NCBI GenBank assembly: GCA_949291345.1
Contig: CASEVP010000046.1
Location: 1 to 33,022 of the forward strand
Source: an uncultured Ruminococcus sp.
Lineage (GTDB): Bacteria > Bacillota > Clostridia > Oscillospirales > Ruminococcaceae
Direction of reading: 5' to 3'
Length of the DNA stretch: 33,022 nucleotides
Shown: positions 1 through 8,196 of the stretch, in pieces
Numbering within the stretch: position 1 is the stretch's first letter
Layout of the letters: every line of letters begins with the position of its first letter
The notes under the pieces: model-generated
The model's database searches: none
Told to the model about the DNA's origin: nothing
The model's input: the letters and a program-made list of their open reading frames with translations, nothing else
Position numbers and translations under genes: made by a program

Positions 1-227
1 GTATTGAAGTTATTGCAGTTGATAGAGTGGGATTAATATATGATATCACGAAAATACTTTCTGAATCACATATTCAAATTGTGCATTCATCTTCTCGAAA
101 TTTGCGTAATGGTAACGCAATCTTTGAGGCAAGTGTTCAGGTTGCCGGTGCAGATCAGTTGAAATCTATAATGGATAAATTAAGGCATATACGAGGGGTT
201 ATTTCTGTAGAAAGAGTGAAGAAATAG
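1..227 (+). CDS. relA: RelA/SpoT (p)ppGpp synthetase/hydrolase, C-terminal ACT domain (5' truncated)
   Basis: The open frame runs in from the window edge (frame 3) and stops with TAG at 225-227. About 74 residues are visible. They match the C-terminal ACT domain of long RelA/SpoT enzymes: an 'AVDRVGLIYDITKILSE' helix entry, an 'SSSRNLRNGNAIFEASVQV' strand pair and the closing 'LRHIRGVISVERV' segment. In this family the ACT domain senses or relays the starvation signal to the N-terminal synthetase and hydrolase domains, which lie outside the window. A single-domain ACT protein is possible, but the ending at the last ACT strand is typical of RelA. A hairpin terminator follows 20 nt later. Confidence 0.8.
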   Translation, partial: IEVIAVDRVGLIYDITKILSESHIQIVHSSSRNLRNGNAIFEASVQVAGADQLKSIMDKLRHIRGVISVERVKK

Positions 228-246
228 CAAATCTCAGATATAAAAA

Positions 247-295
247 ACAGAAGGGATCAATTCGAGTGATGCCTTCTGTTGAGTATTGTTTTTTA
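247..295 (+). terminator. Rho-independent terminator after relA
   Basis: Stem ACAGAAGG (247-254) pairs with CCTTCTGT (272-279), extended inward by GATCA/TGAT. A run of six T follows at 289-294. It lies just after the relA stop codon. Confidence 0.75.
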
Positions 296-406
296 TGCAC
301 AAATTCAGTAAAATATGTATTTGAATCTTAATCTACATTTATATGCATTTACAGTTGATGCTATTTCTTTTGGATATGCTCTTTGTTTGCAATGCCAATA
401 TACCAC

Positions 407-456
407 AAAAAGACGCTTTCAGTTCATTTTTTGAATTTGAAAGCGTCTTTTTTTAT
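407..456. terminator. Bidirectional terminator between relA and the symporter gene
   Basis: AAGACGCTTTCA (from 409) pairs with TGAAAGCGTCTT (ending near 449), followed on the plus strand by a T run and preceded by an A run that gives a U tract on the minus strand. It can end the minus-strand symporter transcript and back up the relA terminator. Confidence 0.75.
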
Positions 457-512
457 TTTGTGGGCAATATCTTCTTTTGGAATAGAGGAAAGGCATGGTG
501 ATGGTTTTTTAA

Positions 513-1868
513 TTATAACTGCAAAAACAAAGAAGAAAATAGAATGACAAGCATGCAGATAGGACAGATATATTTTACCATAACGCGATAAAGTGGTTTG
601 GAACGAAATTGTTCATTACGTTCAATTTCTTCTTCTACAAAAGTTGTTTTGACTACATATCCAATGAGAATACAAGTAAAGAATGCAACGATAGGCATCA
701 TGATGTTGTTACTGATAAAGTCAAGAAAGTCAAGAATTTGTTTACCAAATATTTCAAAATCAGCCCAAATGCTATAGCCGAGAATTGACAGCATACCGAT
801 AAAAAAAGAAACAATTGTGACAACAAGGCAACTTGTGAAGCGTTTCCAGTGGAGTTTATTTTGAACAATTGAGACGACCGTTTCCATCAAAGAAATGGAA
901 GATGTTAGAGCAGCCAGTGCAACAAGTAAAAAGAAAATACAGCCAATAATTTGACCGCCAATCATTGAATTAAAAACGTTTGGTAAGGTGATAAACATAA
1001 GGCTGGGGCCGGCATCCAGTGCATCCCGGTTCCCTCCTGAAAATACAAAAACAGCAGGTACAATGATCAAGCCGGATAAAAAAGCAACAATGGTGTCAAA
1101 TATTTCAATTTGACGAACCGATGTTTCAATGCTATCTTCCTTACGCATATAAGATCCATATGTGATCATAATGCCCATAGCGAGTGACATGGAATAAAAT
1201 AGCTGTCCTATAGCAGCAACGACCGTTTTTATTGAAAATGCGGAAAAATCTGGTTTAATATAGTAGAGCAGTCCGTCCAGAGCACCTGGTAAAGTTAATG
1301 TATAGATACTGATACCAACGATAATTATTAGGAGAAGGGGCATAATCACTTTGCTAACATTTTCAATTCCCTTTGGAACACCAAAAATGACAACAGTACC
1401 TGTGATAATAAGGAATAAAGCAAAAAAAATGGTAGGCATACCAACATGACTAATAAAGTTTGAAAAATGTGAACCGTCATCTGCAGCAATTGCTCCAGCA
1501 CCGGAACAAAAGTCCGTTAAATATTTGAATACCCAACCACCAATGACGCAATAGTATGGCAAAATGATAATGGGGACTGCTGCGGCAAGCCATCCTAAAG
1601 GTCGAAATCGTTTATTCATAGAGGTATATGCATAGATGACACTTTTTCTGGTGCGGCGTCCAATTGCAATTTCTGTTAACATAAGTGCAAAACCAAATGT
1701 AACAGTAAAGATCAAATATACAAGTAAAAAGATGCCACCGCCGTATTTGGCGGCTAAATAGGGGAATCGCCAGATATTTCCTAAACCAACTGCAGAACCA
1801 GCCGCTGCTAAAACAAAACCAATTCTGGAACCGAAGCTGTTTTTTTCAAGTTTTTTTGTTTTGTGCAT
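513..1868 (-). CDS. Neurotransmitter:sodium symporter (NSS/SNF) family transporter
   Basis: A 451-residue polytopic membrane protein with 11-12 hydrophobic segments. The N-terminus carries the family signature: 'GSAVGLGNIWRFPYLAAKYGG' forms TM1 with its unwound sodium- and substrate-binding centre. 'IGQLFYSMSLAMGIMITYGSY' corresponds to the TM6 core. Members import amino acids with Na+; the substrate cannot be read from sequence. ATG at 1868 is chosen because AAAGGA lies 9 nt upstream, whereas the upstream in-frame ATG at 1886 has no ribosome-binding site. The gene stands alone, has a strong promoter about 275 nt upstream and ends before the terminator at 407-456. Confidence 0.9.
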   Translation of the reverse strand: MHKTKKLEKNSFGSRIGFVLAAAGSAVGLGNIWRFPYLAAKYGGGIFLLVYLIFTVTFGFALMLTEIAIGRRTRKSVIYAYTSMNKRFRPLGWLAAAVPIIILPYYCVIGGWVFKYLTDFCSGAGAIAADDGSHFSNFISHVGMPTIFFALFLIITGTVVIFGVPKGIENVSKVIMPLLLIIIVGISIYTLTLPGALDGLLYYIKPDFSAFSIKTVVAAIGQLFYSMSLAMGIMITYGSYMRKEDSIETSVRQIEIFDTIVAFLSGLIIVPAVFVFSGGNRDALDAGPSLMFITLPNVFNSMIGGQIIGCIFFLLVALAALTSSISLMETVVSIVQNKLHWKRFTSCLVVTIVSFFIGMLSILGYSIWADFEIFGKQILDFLDFISNNIMMPIVAFFTCILIGYVVKTTFVEEEIERNEQFRSKPLYRVMVKYICPICMLVILFSSLFLQL

Positions 1869-2142
1869 AAAAGCACGTCCTTTCATAATATAATGTGTGC
1901 AGCATTTTTATGCTGTTTTTTTCGATAGTGGACAAAATCTGTACGGTTTTCAAAATATTAGCAAAATTTTATATGACTAAATCTTTTTATTGATAAAATG
2001 CATTGTGATACTGCATATCGTGTTATAAGCATTTTTTGAAATATGGCAGAAAATATACAAATAGATGGTGTGTAAAACCCAAAATTGTTTTTGTGTTTGT
2101 ATCCGTTTTGACACATCGTAAAATAAGTAAAATGCAATGACA
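1869..2142 (-). other. Long untranslated leader of the symporter gene
   Basis: The promoter at 2149-2177 predicts a transcript start near 2142, leaving about 275 nt before the ATG at 1868. The stretch is AT-rich. I recognise no known riboswitch or T-box motif in it. The only clear structure is the hairpin at 1899-1916, close to the ribosome-binding site. Confidence 0.4.
1899..1922 (+). terminator. Terminator-like hairpin facing antisense to the symporter leader
   Basis: GCAGCAT (1899-1905), a TTTT loop and ATGCTGT (1910-1916) are followed by seven T on the plus strand. Read on the minus strand it is a hairpin about 15 nt upstream of the symporter Shine-Dalgarno sequence. No plus-strand gene ends here, so its role is unknown. 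Confidence 0.4.
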
Positions 2143-2148
2143 ATATTT

Positions 2149-2177
2149 ATTATACAATAGTATCATTTTTCTGTCAA
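2149..2177 (-). promoter_or_regulatory. SigA promoter of the symporter gene
   Basis: On the minus strand TTGACA (2177-2172) is followed after exactly 17 nt by TATAAT (2154-2149). Both hexamers match consensus perfectly. Confidence 0.8.
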
Positions 2178-2309
2178 TTGCTTTTCAAATTATGGAAGGG
2201 CAATACGGCGTATGATAAATTGTGACTGTTGTTTATTGGTATCATATAATGTATTATTGTATGTGTAAATCAAAATTGTAGATTGTCATATCATTCTAAA
2301 GGAAATTGC

Positions 2310-2338
2310 TTGACAATTTTAATGATTCGTATTATAAT
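2310..2338 (+). promoter_or_regulatory. SigA promoter of the lipoprotein gene
   Basis: TTGACA (2310-2315), a 17-nt spacer and TATAAT (2333-2338) form a perfect consensus promoter. The predicted start near 2345 leaves a leader of about 25 nt containing the GGAGG ribosome-binding site. Confidence 0.85.
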
Positions 2339-2370
2339 GAACAAAGATTTTGACGAATGGAGGCGATGTT

Positions 2371-3684
2371 ATGCGTTTCATGAAACGGAATTATTTTTTA
2401 TCTCTTTTTCTTGCCGGGATGATGTTTTGTTTAATTGGCTGTACAAATCATGATGAAGGAAACACTTCTGATACATCTGGAATGACAGAACTGCCTCCAC
2501 TTTTGACATCAAAGCAAACAACAACATCGGATGTTACTTTTTCGGAAAGTGCCACAGTGCAGGCAGAACCTGCTGATCCAATTTATTATCATGGAGTGAC
2601 CTCCCAATGGAATCTTCCTGCTGTAATGCAAGAATTATATCGAGTGCGAGTCTATCATGATACGATTTATATTTTAGGGGCATCATATGATGAAGAAACA
2701 AATGAAATAAAAAGTATATTGTATTGGGCGAAAGTTGAAGAAGATCCGGAATTTAAACCAGTGTATGAAAATTACACGGATAGTATTTTTAATGGATTGA
2801 TTGACTTTGATGTAATGTCTGATGGTACCCTATGTGGTCTTTTATGCGAGAATGCGAATGAAGTGCCCTATGAAGATCCGACTTTTCATCCCGATGAATT
2901 CGATTGGGAACATTATTATGAAAATTATGCTACACAATATCAGTTGGCTTGGTATAGTGATGCGGGACAAATTATCCATAAACTGGGACTATCCACATTG
3001 TTGGAACTGGATGAGTCTGCAAGCCAGACTATGGCATTTACAGGAATGCGGTGTGATGGAGAAGATCATGTGTATTTAACTGCAACGATTGATGAAAAAG
3101 AATATTTGATGGCATTGGATGAGAATTTTAATTTATGTCCTGTTCAAGGCAGTTCATCCAAAGTACTATCGCTTCAGTCCAATTATAAATGGATTCGTTG
3201 CGAAAAAGATGGAATGTTATTATATGAAGAGAATAATGAAAATGAGCGGTTTTTATACCATATGATTTTAACAGATGGCACATTATGGAAAACCACTGTA
3301 GAAACTCCGGAATATTTTCCAATAAAAGGTGAGATAGCGGAATCTTTTCAAAAAAACATATGGTATGGCATATGGAATGCGACGGGATTGTATCAGATGT
3401 CAAATGAAAAATCCGAACCCCAGCTTTTGTATGATTTTTCAAAAGTACATATCGATGGAAACGATGTGGATGATGTTTATATTCTATCTGAAGATAAAGT
3501 GATTTTTACAGTATATACTTCACAGGGAAATCTTTCGTTATGGTACCTTATTCCAGAAATTGAAGAAGAGAGTGAAAATGACGAGGATAAAGAGAAAGAA
3601 AAAACGAAACCCAGTTATGTTGAAAATGATCCCGTAGAGTTGGAAACTTTGCCTGCTGTTGCAACGCCAGTAACGATTTCATGA
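2371..3684 (+). CDS. Secreted lipoprotein of unknown function
   Basis: I do not recognise the family. The 437-residue product begins with a type II signal peptide: basic residues, a hydrophobic core and the lipobox LIGC with the lipidated cysteine at position 24. A Thr/Ser-rich linker follows to about residue 75. The body has repeated short stretches of the kind 'YHDTIYILGASYDE' and 'DGEDHVYLTATID', which suggest beta-propeller-like blades, though this is only inference. The C-terminus is strongly charged (Glu/Asp/Lys-rich, about 396-420) and then Pro/Thr-rich. ATG 2371 is chosen because GGAGG (2359-2363) sits 7 nt upstream; an in-frame TTG at 2350 would lie almost at the transcript start. 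It is probably anchored to the outer face of the cell membrane. Confidence 0.75.
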   Translation: MRFMKRNYFLSLFLAGMMFCLIGCTNHDEGNTSDTSGMTELPPLLTSKQTTTSDVTFSESATVQAEPADPIYYHGVTSQWNLPAVMQELYRVRVYHDTIYILGASYDEETNEIKSILYWAKVEEDPEFKPVYENYTDSIFNGLIDFDVMSDGTLCGLLCENANEVPYEDPTFHPDEFDWEHYYENYATQYQLAWYSDAGQIIHKLGLSTLLELDESASQTMAFTGMRCDGEDHVYLTATIDEKEYLMALDENFNLCPVQGSSSKVLSLQSNYKWIRCEKDGMLLYEENNENERFLYHMILTDGTLWKTTVETPEYFPIKGEIAESFQKNIWYGIWNATGLYQMSNEKSEPQLLYDFSKVHIDGNDVDDVYILSEDKVIFTVYTSQGNLSLWYLIPEIEEESENDEDKEKEKTKPSYVENDPVELETLPAVATPVTIS

Positions 3685-3689
3685 TTTTT

Positions 3690-3709
3690 GAGGCAGGGCT
3701 TGCTTTTTT
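3690..3709 (+). terminator. Weak terminator after the lipoprotein gene
   Basis: A short stem (AGGCA with TGCTT, one G-U pair) is followed by T6. It overlaps the next promoter and is only a weak candidate. Confidence 0.3.
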
Positions 3710-3728
3710 GACGGAAATATAGTATACT
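3700..3728 (+). promoter_or_regulatory. Probable promoter of the DAHP synthase gene
   Basis: TTGCTT (3700-3705), a 17-nt spacer and TATACT (3723-3728). The -10 is good and the -35 weak. Confidence 0.45.
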
Positions 3729-3780
3729 AAAATTGTCCCTTTTATAAGGTGAAAGCAGCATAGAAAGAAGGAATAGATGC

Positions 3781-4809
3781 ATGAATATGAAATTTATCCG
3801 TAAACTTCCGATTCCAAAAGAACTGAAGGAACAATTTTCATTATCGCAAAAATTAATTGATGTGAAGAAAAATAGGGATGCCGAAATTAAAAAAGTATTT
3901 ACAGGTGAATCTAAGAAAAAAATTTTGATTATCGGACCTTGTTCTGCTGATAGGGAAGATGCCGTTTTGGACTATACCTGTAGGTTGGCAAAAGTACAGG
4001 AGAAGGTAAAGGATAAAGTGATTATCATTCCTAGAATCTATACCAATAAGCCTCGTACAACCGGAGAAGGGTATAAGGGTATGATACATCAACCGGATCC
4101 AGAAAAGAAAGAAGATATGCTGCAAGGATTGATTGCAATTCGAGAATTGCATACAAGAGCAATTGAACAAACAGGATTGACTTGCGCAGATGAAATGCTG
4201 TATCCAGAAAACCATCGTTATCTTTCAGATCTGTTGTCTTATGTTGCAGTTGGTGCTCGTTCAGTTGAAAATCAACAGCATCGTTTAACTGCAAGCGGTT
4301 TGGATATTCCTGTTGGAATGAAAAATCCAACGGGAGGTGATTTATCTGTTATGATGAATTCCCTTGTTGCAGCTCAAGCGTCACATATATTTTTGTATCG
4401 AGGCTGGGAAGTCAAGTCTGAAGGAAATCCGTATGCACATGCAATTTTAAGAGGTGCAGTAGATACTCTGGGCAGAACACTTCCGAATTATCACTACGAG
4501 GATTTAATTACGTTGTACGAATTGTATCAAAAGAAAGAATTTATGAATCCAGCTGTAATTGTAGATGCAAATCATGCGAATTCAGGGAAAAAATACATGG
4601 AACAAATTCGTATTTGCAATGAAGTATTGCATAGCTGTCGTCATAGCAATGAAATCGCTTCTCTTGTAAAAGGTTTTATGATTGAGAGCTATATCGAAGA
4701 TGGTGCCCAAAAAATTGGAGAGGGATGCTATGGCAAGTCGATTACCGATCCCTGCCTTGGATGGGAAAAATCGGAAAAATTAATCTATGAAATAGCTGAT
4801 CAGGTATAA
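3781..4809 (+). CDS. aroF: 3-deoxy-7-phosphoheptulonate (DAHP) synthase, class I
   Basis: Catalyses the first step of the shikimate pathway: phosphoenolpyruvate plus erythrose 4-phosphate gives DAHP, leading to Phe, Tyr and Trp. The 342-residue length suits the AroF/G/H (type I-alpha) group. Visible motifs are 'IIGPCSADRED' (about 50-60) for substrate binding, 'YTNKPRTTGEGYKGM' in the PEP site region, 'NPTGGD' and the metal-binding 'DANHANSGK' near the C-terminus. ATG 3781 has AGAAGGA about 8 nt upstream. The enzyme is cytosolic and metal-dependent. An HD-domain gene follows after 55 nt without an obvious terminator, so the two may be co-transcribed. Which amino acid inhibits it cannot be told from sequence; aroF, aroG or aroH would be equally valid names. 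Confidence 0.92.
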   Translation: MNMKFIRKLPIPKELKEQFSLSQKLIDVKKNRDAEIKKVFTGESKKKILIIGPCSADREDAVLDYTCRLAKVQEKVKDKVIIIPRIYTNKPRTTGEGYKGMIHQPDPEKKEDMLQGLIAIRELHTRAIEQTGLTCADEMLYPENHRYLSDLLSYVAVGARSVENQQHRLTASGLDIPVGMKNPTGGDLSVMMNSLVAAQASHIFLYRGWEVKSEGNPYAHAILRGAVDTLGRTLPNYHYEDLITLYELYQKKEFMNPAVIVDANHANSGKKYMEQIRICNEVLHSCRHSNEIASLVKGFMIESYIEDGAQKIGEGCYGKSITDPCLGWEKSEKLIYEIADQV

Positions 4810-4864
4810 AAAATTTGAGATAGAATGTATTTGACCGGCTGTGGGGAGAAAGGAGCGGATTAAA

Positions 4865-5362
4865 ATGGCATCTATGAGTCAATTGACAATGGCAATGATT
4901 ACATTGTATAGTGGTGATCCTAAAAGAATACAACATTTTATGAAAGTATATGCCTTCGCAAAAATGATTGCCGAAGAGGAACAAATTGGTTCAAAACAGC
5001 GGGAGATTATTGAAGCTGCTGCATTGGTGCATGATGTTGGAATCCATGCAGCAGAAAAAAAGCATCATTCGGCTGCCGGAAAATATCAGGAAATTGAAGG
5101 TCCGCCAATTGCAAGAGCAATGCTGATGGCACTAGAGTTTTCTCCTGCATTGATCAACCGTGTATGTGACATTGTAGCACATCACCATACCTATGATCAA
5201 ATTGACGCTGTGGATCTGCAGATTATTGTAGAAGCAGATTTTATAGTGAATGCTTATGAAGATGGGCTTTCAAAACAGAGTATTAAGACGTTTCGTGATA
5301 AAATATTTCGTACTGAAACAGGAATACACTATTTAAATGAGTTGTTTGCACTAGAATCATAA
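4865..5362 (+). CDS. HD-domain phosphohydrolase-like protein
   Basis: A 165-residue protein built almost entirely of one HD domain. The metal-binding set is visible: His in 'IQHFMKVYAFAK' (about 24), the doublet in 'AALVHDVGIH' (about 56-57), histidines in 'IVAHHHTYDQ' and Asp in 'IVEADFIVNAYE'. HD proteins of this size hydrolyse phosphomonoesters or phosphodiesters such as nucleotides; the substrate here is unknown. ATG 4865 is chosen because AGGAG (4851-4855) is 9 nt upstream; an in-frame GTG at 4841 precedes the ribosome-binding site. The gene follows DAHP synthase by 55 nt and ends just before a very strong hairpin. Confidence 0.82.
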   Translation: MASMSQLTMAMITLYSGDPKRIQHFMKVYAFAKMIAEEEQIGSKQREIIEAAALVHDVGIHAAEKKHHSAAGKYQEIEGPPIARAMLMALEFSPALINRVCDIVAHHHTYDQIDAVDLQIIVEADFIVNAYEDGLSKQSIKTFRDKIFRTETGIHYLNELFALES

Positions 5363-5367
5363 TATAT

Positions 5368-5411
5368 AACAACAACCGGACATGTGTCATCATACATGTC
5401 CGGTTGTTGTT
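5368..5411. terminator. Perfect 18-bp inverted repeat between the convergent HD and clpC genes
   Basis: 5368-5385 pairs exactly with 5394-5411 around an 8-nt loop. Both arms end in ACAAC/GTTGT repeats rather than a clean T run. It sits between convergent genes and includes the last bases of the clpC stop codon, so it most likely ends both transcripts. Confidence 0.75.
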
Positions 5412-7692
5412 ATTGATGTAAAACTTTGTTTAGAATTTCAAGATGTTTTTCATTCACTGTGAGACAGATTTCATCTCCGGAACCAATCTCACCCCGTAGA
5501 ATCTTTCCTGCCAAATGATTGATAACATGTTCTACAAGATATTGTTTGATTGGTCTTGCACCATATTGTTTTGTTTGCGGTGCATTTGCAAGAAGATGGA
5601 CAACATCTTTCGTATACTCCATAGAAATATTCATTTTTTTCAGTTTATTTTGCAATTGATACATTGCTTTGTAGGCAATTTTTTCCAGACAATTTTGGTT
5701 GAGTTTATGAAACCATAATACACCATCCAGTCTTCCTAAAAATTCGGGAGAGAAATGCTGTTTCAAAGCATTTTGTGCTGCTGTCATTCCAGATAGACCA
5801 TTTTTTTGTTCTAATTCAAATCCAATTTGTTCTCCGGTTCGAATTGCTTCTCCCCCAAGATTTGAAGTTAGAATTATGAGTGCATGTGTAAAATTTGTTT
5901 TTCTACCTGTCGAATCCGTCAATACACCATCTTCCATGATTTGTAATAGAATATTACAAACATCTGGATGCGCTTTTTCAATTTCATCCAATAAAATGAC
6001 ACAATAAGGTCTTTGCCGAACACGTTCGCATAGATATCCCCCTTCCTCATATCCTACATATCCTGGAGGTGCGCCAATTAATTTGGACACCGCATGTTTT
6101 TCCATAAATTCCGACATGTCAATTCGAATTAAATTGTTTTTATCATCAAATAAATGTTCTGCAAGTTTTGTTGCCAATGCTGTTTTTCCGACGCCTGTGG
6201 GACCGGCAAATAAAAATGTACCTATTGGACGAGAATAGTCCAATAGTCCTGTGTTTGCTCGTATGAGCGCCGCGGTTAATTTGTCAATGACTTCGTTATG
6301 CCCAATAATTTCTTGTTTTAATGTACTGGATAGGTGAAGTAGTTTTTCTTTTTGCATTTGTGTGATTTTATTGGTTGGAATTCCAGTTCGTGCGGAAACA
6401 ATTGCGGCAATATCTTCTTCTGTGACAGTTGGAACTGCATTCTGCAGAGATTTTTTTTGCTTTTCCCAACGAATTTTGGCACATGAGCATGCTTCATCTA
6501 GAATATCAATCGCCTTGTCTGGTAAAAATCGATTATGCAGATAACGGTCAGCATAATCGATTGTTGATTTTAGTACGTTATCGGGGATGTCAACATGATG
6601 AAATTTAGCATATGTTTCTCTTAATCCTTGTAGCATTGTGTAACAAACTTCAGAACTAGGTTCGTCAACTTGAACAGCTTGAAATCTACGTGCAAGAGCG
6701 CTGTCTTTTGCGATTGCAGTACGATATTCCTCAGGTGTCGTGGCACCAATTAGTCGGATTTCTCCCCGTGCAAGCTGGGGTTTTAACATGTTTGCTGCAT
6801 CAATAGCGCCCTCAGCTGCACCTGCTCCAACAATGGTATGCAGTTCATCAATAAATAGAATAATATTTTCATGAGAAGCTGCTTCATTCAGACAATTTTT
6901 GAATCGTTCTTCAAAATCACCACGATATTTTGCACCAGACAGCAAAGCTGGTAGATCTAAAGCGAATATTTGCATTTCTTGCAATGCTTCTGGCACATCG
7001 CCCTGCATGATTTTTTGGGCAATTCCCTCTACAATAGCAGTTTTCCCGACGCCTGCTTCGCCAATCAAACATGCATTATTTTTAGTTCTTCTTGACAAGA
7101 TTCGAACCAATTCCTGAATTTCTTTTTCTCTTCCAATTAGCGGGTCAAATTCTTCTGGATAAGCCGGGTCAGTCATTCGTTTTCCATATTGGAATAATGC
7201 TGGGCATGTTTTCTTTGAGATCATATTTGATTGTTGTCGTTCCAGACGAATTCCATAATTTGAATTGCTATTGCAAAGCATACAAAGCTGATTTAGGCTG
7301 ACCCCCATTTTTTTCAGAACAGTTACTGCACTACAGCAAGGTGCGTGAATGATTGCTAAAAGTAAATGATCCGTTCCGGACAAACTTTTTCCCTCATCAC
7401 GGGAACGTTCCTTTGCATCTTCCAATATGGCAACCAAAGATGGTGTCATACAATCTTCTTGTACTTGAACTGGAATACCTCTTCCGATAAGTTCTATAAT
7501 GGTATGACGAAGTTTTTCTGGATGAACCTGTTGTGCCGCCAGTGCACTTGCAGCTGCATTGTCACCCTCTTCCACCAATCCTAAAAGAAGATGTTCGCTG
7601 CCGATATACGTATGACCCAGTTCTTCAGCTGCTCGAATCGCTTCTTTTAAGGCAAGGATTGCCTTACCCGTAAATCCTTCTGTGTATTGCAT
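5410..7692 (-). CDS. clpC: ClpC/ClpA-type AAA+ unfoldase of the Clp protease
   Basis: Class I Hsp100 ATPase of 760 residues that unfolds proteins for ClpP. Order: double Clp-N repeat (1-145), D1 AAA+ with Walker A GEAGVGKT (211-218) and Walker B ILFIDE (278-283), short linker, D2 with GPTGVGKT (497-504) and VILLDE (565-570), then the C-terminal domain with sensor-2 GAR (711-713). The loop 'EQIGFELEQ' (IGF at 623-625) is in the ClpP-docking position, which argues against a ClpB disaggregase. The D1-D2 linker (about 402-445) is too short for the coiled UVR/M domain of Bacillus ClpC, so MecA-type adaptor control is unlikely. ATG 7692 has AAGGA 10 nt upstream; the longer frame to 7776 lacks one. 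No CtsR or CIRCE operator was seen. Confidence 0.88.
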   Translation of the reverse strand: MQYTEGFTGKAILALKEAIRAAEELGHTYIGSEHLLLGLVEEGDNAAASALAAQQVHPEKLRHTIIELIGRGIPVQVQEDCMTPSLVAILEDAKERSRDEGKSLSGTDHLLLAIIHAPCCSAVTVLKKMGVSLNQLCMLCNSNSNYGIRLERQQSNMISKKTCPALFQYGKRMTDPAYPEEFDPLIGREKEIQELVRILSRRTKNNACLIGEAGVGKTAIVEGIAQKIMQGDVPEALQEMQIFALDLPALLSGAKYRGDFEERFKNCLNEAASHENIILFIDELHTIVGAGAAEGAIDAANMLKPQLARGEIRLIGATTPEEYRTAIAKDSALARRFQAVQVDEPSSEVCYTMLQGLRETYAKFHHVDIPDNVLKSTIDYADRYLHNRFLPDKAIDILDEACSCAKIRWEKQKKSLQNAVPTVTEEDIAAIVSARTGIPTNKITQMQKEKLLHLSSTLKQEIIGHNEVIDKLTAALIRANTGLLDYSRPIGTFLFAGPTGVGKTALATKLAEHLFDDKNNLIRIDMSEFMEKHAVSKLIGAPPGYVGYEEGGYLCERVRQRPYCVILLDEIEKAHPDVCNILLQIMEDGVLTDSTGRKTNFTHALIILTSNLGGEAIRTGEQIGFELEQKNGLSGMTAAQNALKQHFSPEFLGRLDGVLWFHKLNQNCLEKIAYKAMYQLQNKLKKMNISMEYTKDVVHLLANAPQTKQYGARPIKQYLVEHVINHLAGKILRGEIGSGDEICLTVNEKHLEILNKVLHQ

Positions 7693-7767
7693 TTTCCATT
7701 CGTCCTTTCCAGAAATCGTAGTACATTCATAGTATGCCATATCTTTCCTAAAAAATTTGTCGAAGGA

Positions 7768-7796
7768 GTAACACATTTGATTTTGCTGCGTATAAT
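7768..7796 (+). promoter_or_regulatory. Probable promoter of the Cys-rich small-peptide gene
   Basis: GTAACA (7768-7773), a 17-nt spacer and a perfect TATAAT (7791-7796). The predicted leader is about 57 nt and carries AAAGGAG at 7844-7850. Confidence 0.5.
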
Positions 7797-7859
7797 GTAC
7801 TATGAAACAGACAAAAAAATGTTTGTTTCAAAAAAATCTGACAAAAGGAGTAATGTAAT

Positions 7860-7985
7860 ATGTGTTTTGAAGGTAATGGTGGATGCTGCTGGATTATCAT
7901 TTTGCTGCTCATTCTGTTCTGCTGCTGCGGAAATGGCTTTGGCTGCAACAACAACAACAATTCCGGCTGCGGCTGCGGATGCTAA
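7860..7985 (+). CDS. 41-residue cysteine-rich single-span membrane peptide
   Basis: I read this gene directly from the DNA. ATG 7860 lies 9 nt after a strong AAAGGAG, and the frame ends with TAA at 7983-7985. The product has ten cysteines in 41 residues (positions 2, 9, 10, 21-23, 29, 37, 39, 41). It starts with a short Gly/Asn segment, then one hydrophobic helix 'CCWIIILLLILFCCC' (9-23), then a Gly/Asn/Cys tail with five consecutive Asn and Gly-Cys repeats. The cysteine doublet and triplet flank the helix exactly, a pattern that chance reading frames do not give. It resembles small Gly-rich membrane peptides of Firmicutes (YjcZ-like) only in plan. It diverges from clpC. Metal binding, palmitoyl-like anchoring or a spore/coat role are all guesses. 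Confidence 0.72.
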   Translation: MCFEGNGGCCWIIILLLILFCCCGNGFGCNNNNNSGCGCGC

Positions 7986-8031
7986 TCCATCCAAACGTCA
8001 GCTTTTTTGAACGAACTGTAAAAAATAGAAC

Positions 8032-8066
8032 AGATCCTAATGTACGTTAATTGTGCTATAGGATCT
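8032..8066. terminator. Hairpin downstream of the Cys-rich peptide gene
   Basis: AGATCCTA (8032-8039) pairs with TAGGATCT (8059-8066) around a 19-nt loop. On the minus strand a T-rich stretch follows; on the plus strand only TTT. A weak terminator or processing site. Confidence 0.4.
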
Positions 8067-8082
8067 TTCGTAAAAACAATGA

Positions 8083-8117
8083 GGGCTGCTGTACTTCAAT
8101 ATGATGTGCAGCAGCCC
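8083..8117. terminator. Terminator between the Cys-rich peptide gene and mocR
   Basis: GGGCTGCTG (8083-8091) pairs with CAGCAGCCC (8109-8117), with T-rich sequence after it on both strands. It can end the trmB-GH59-mocR operon from the right and the small peptide gene from the left. Confidence 0.75.
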
Positions 8118-8196
8118 GATTTGTTTTGTGTTTTTTTAAAATATAAAAAAATCAATGAAATAAGTAAGAGAAGTATTGCATCGGTTATTTGTGATT

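Noticed and set aside
1958..2143. A 61-codon minus-strand frame in the symporter leader
   Set aside because: Its start coincides with the predicted transcript start, there is no ribosome-binding site, and the composition is not protein-like.
7693..7860. CtsR or CIRCE heat-shock operator upstream of clpC
   Set aside because: No tandem GGTCAAA heptads or TTAGCACTC repeats were found; even a convincing sigma-A promoter for clpC was not seen.
7687..8010. A 107-codon plus-strand frame and two minus-strand frames across the Cys-rich peptide region
   Set aside because: They are out of frame with the 41-codon gene, lack ribosome-binding sites, and their Ala/Ser/Thr runs are the shifted reading of the Cys/Asn/Gly codons.
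8083..8117. GGGCTGCTG inverted repeat as a mobile-element end
   Set aside because: It occurs once, has T-rich flanks and lies between converging transcripts, so a terminator explains it.
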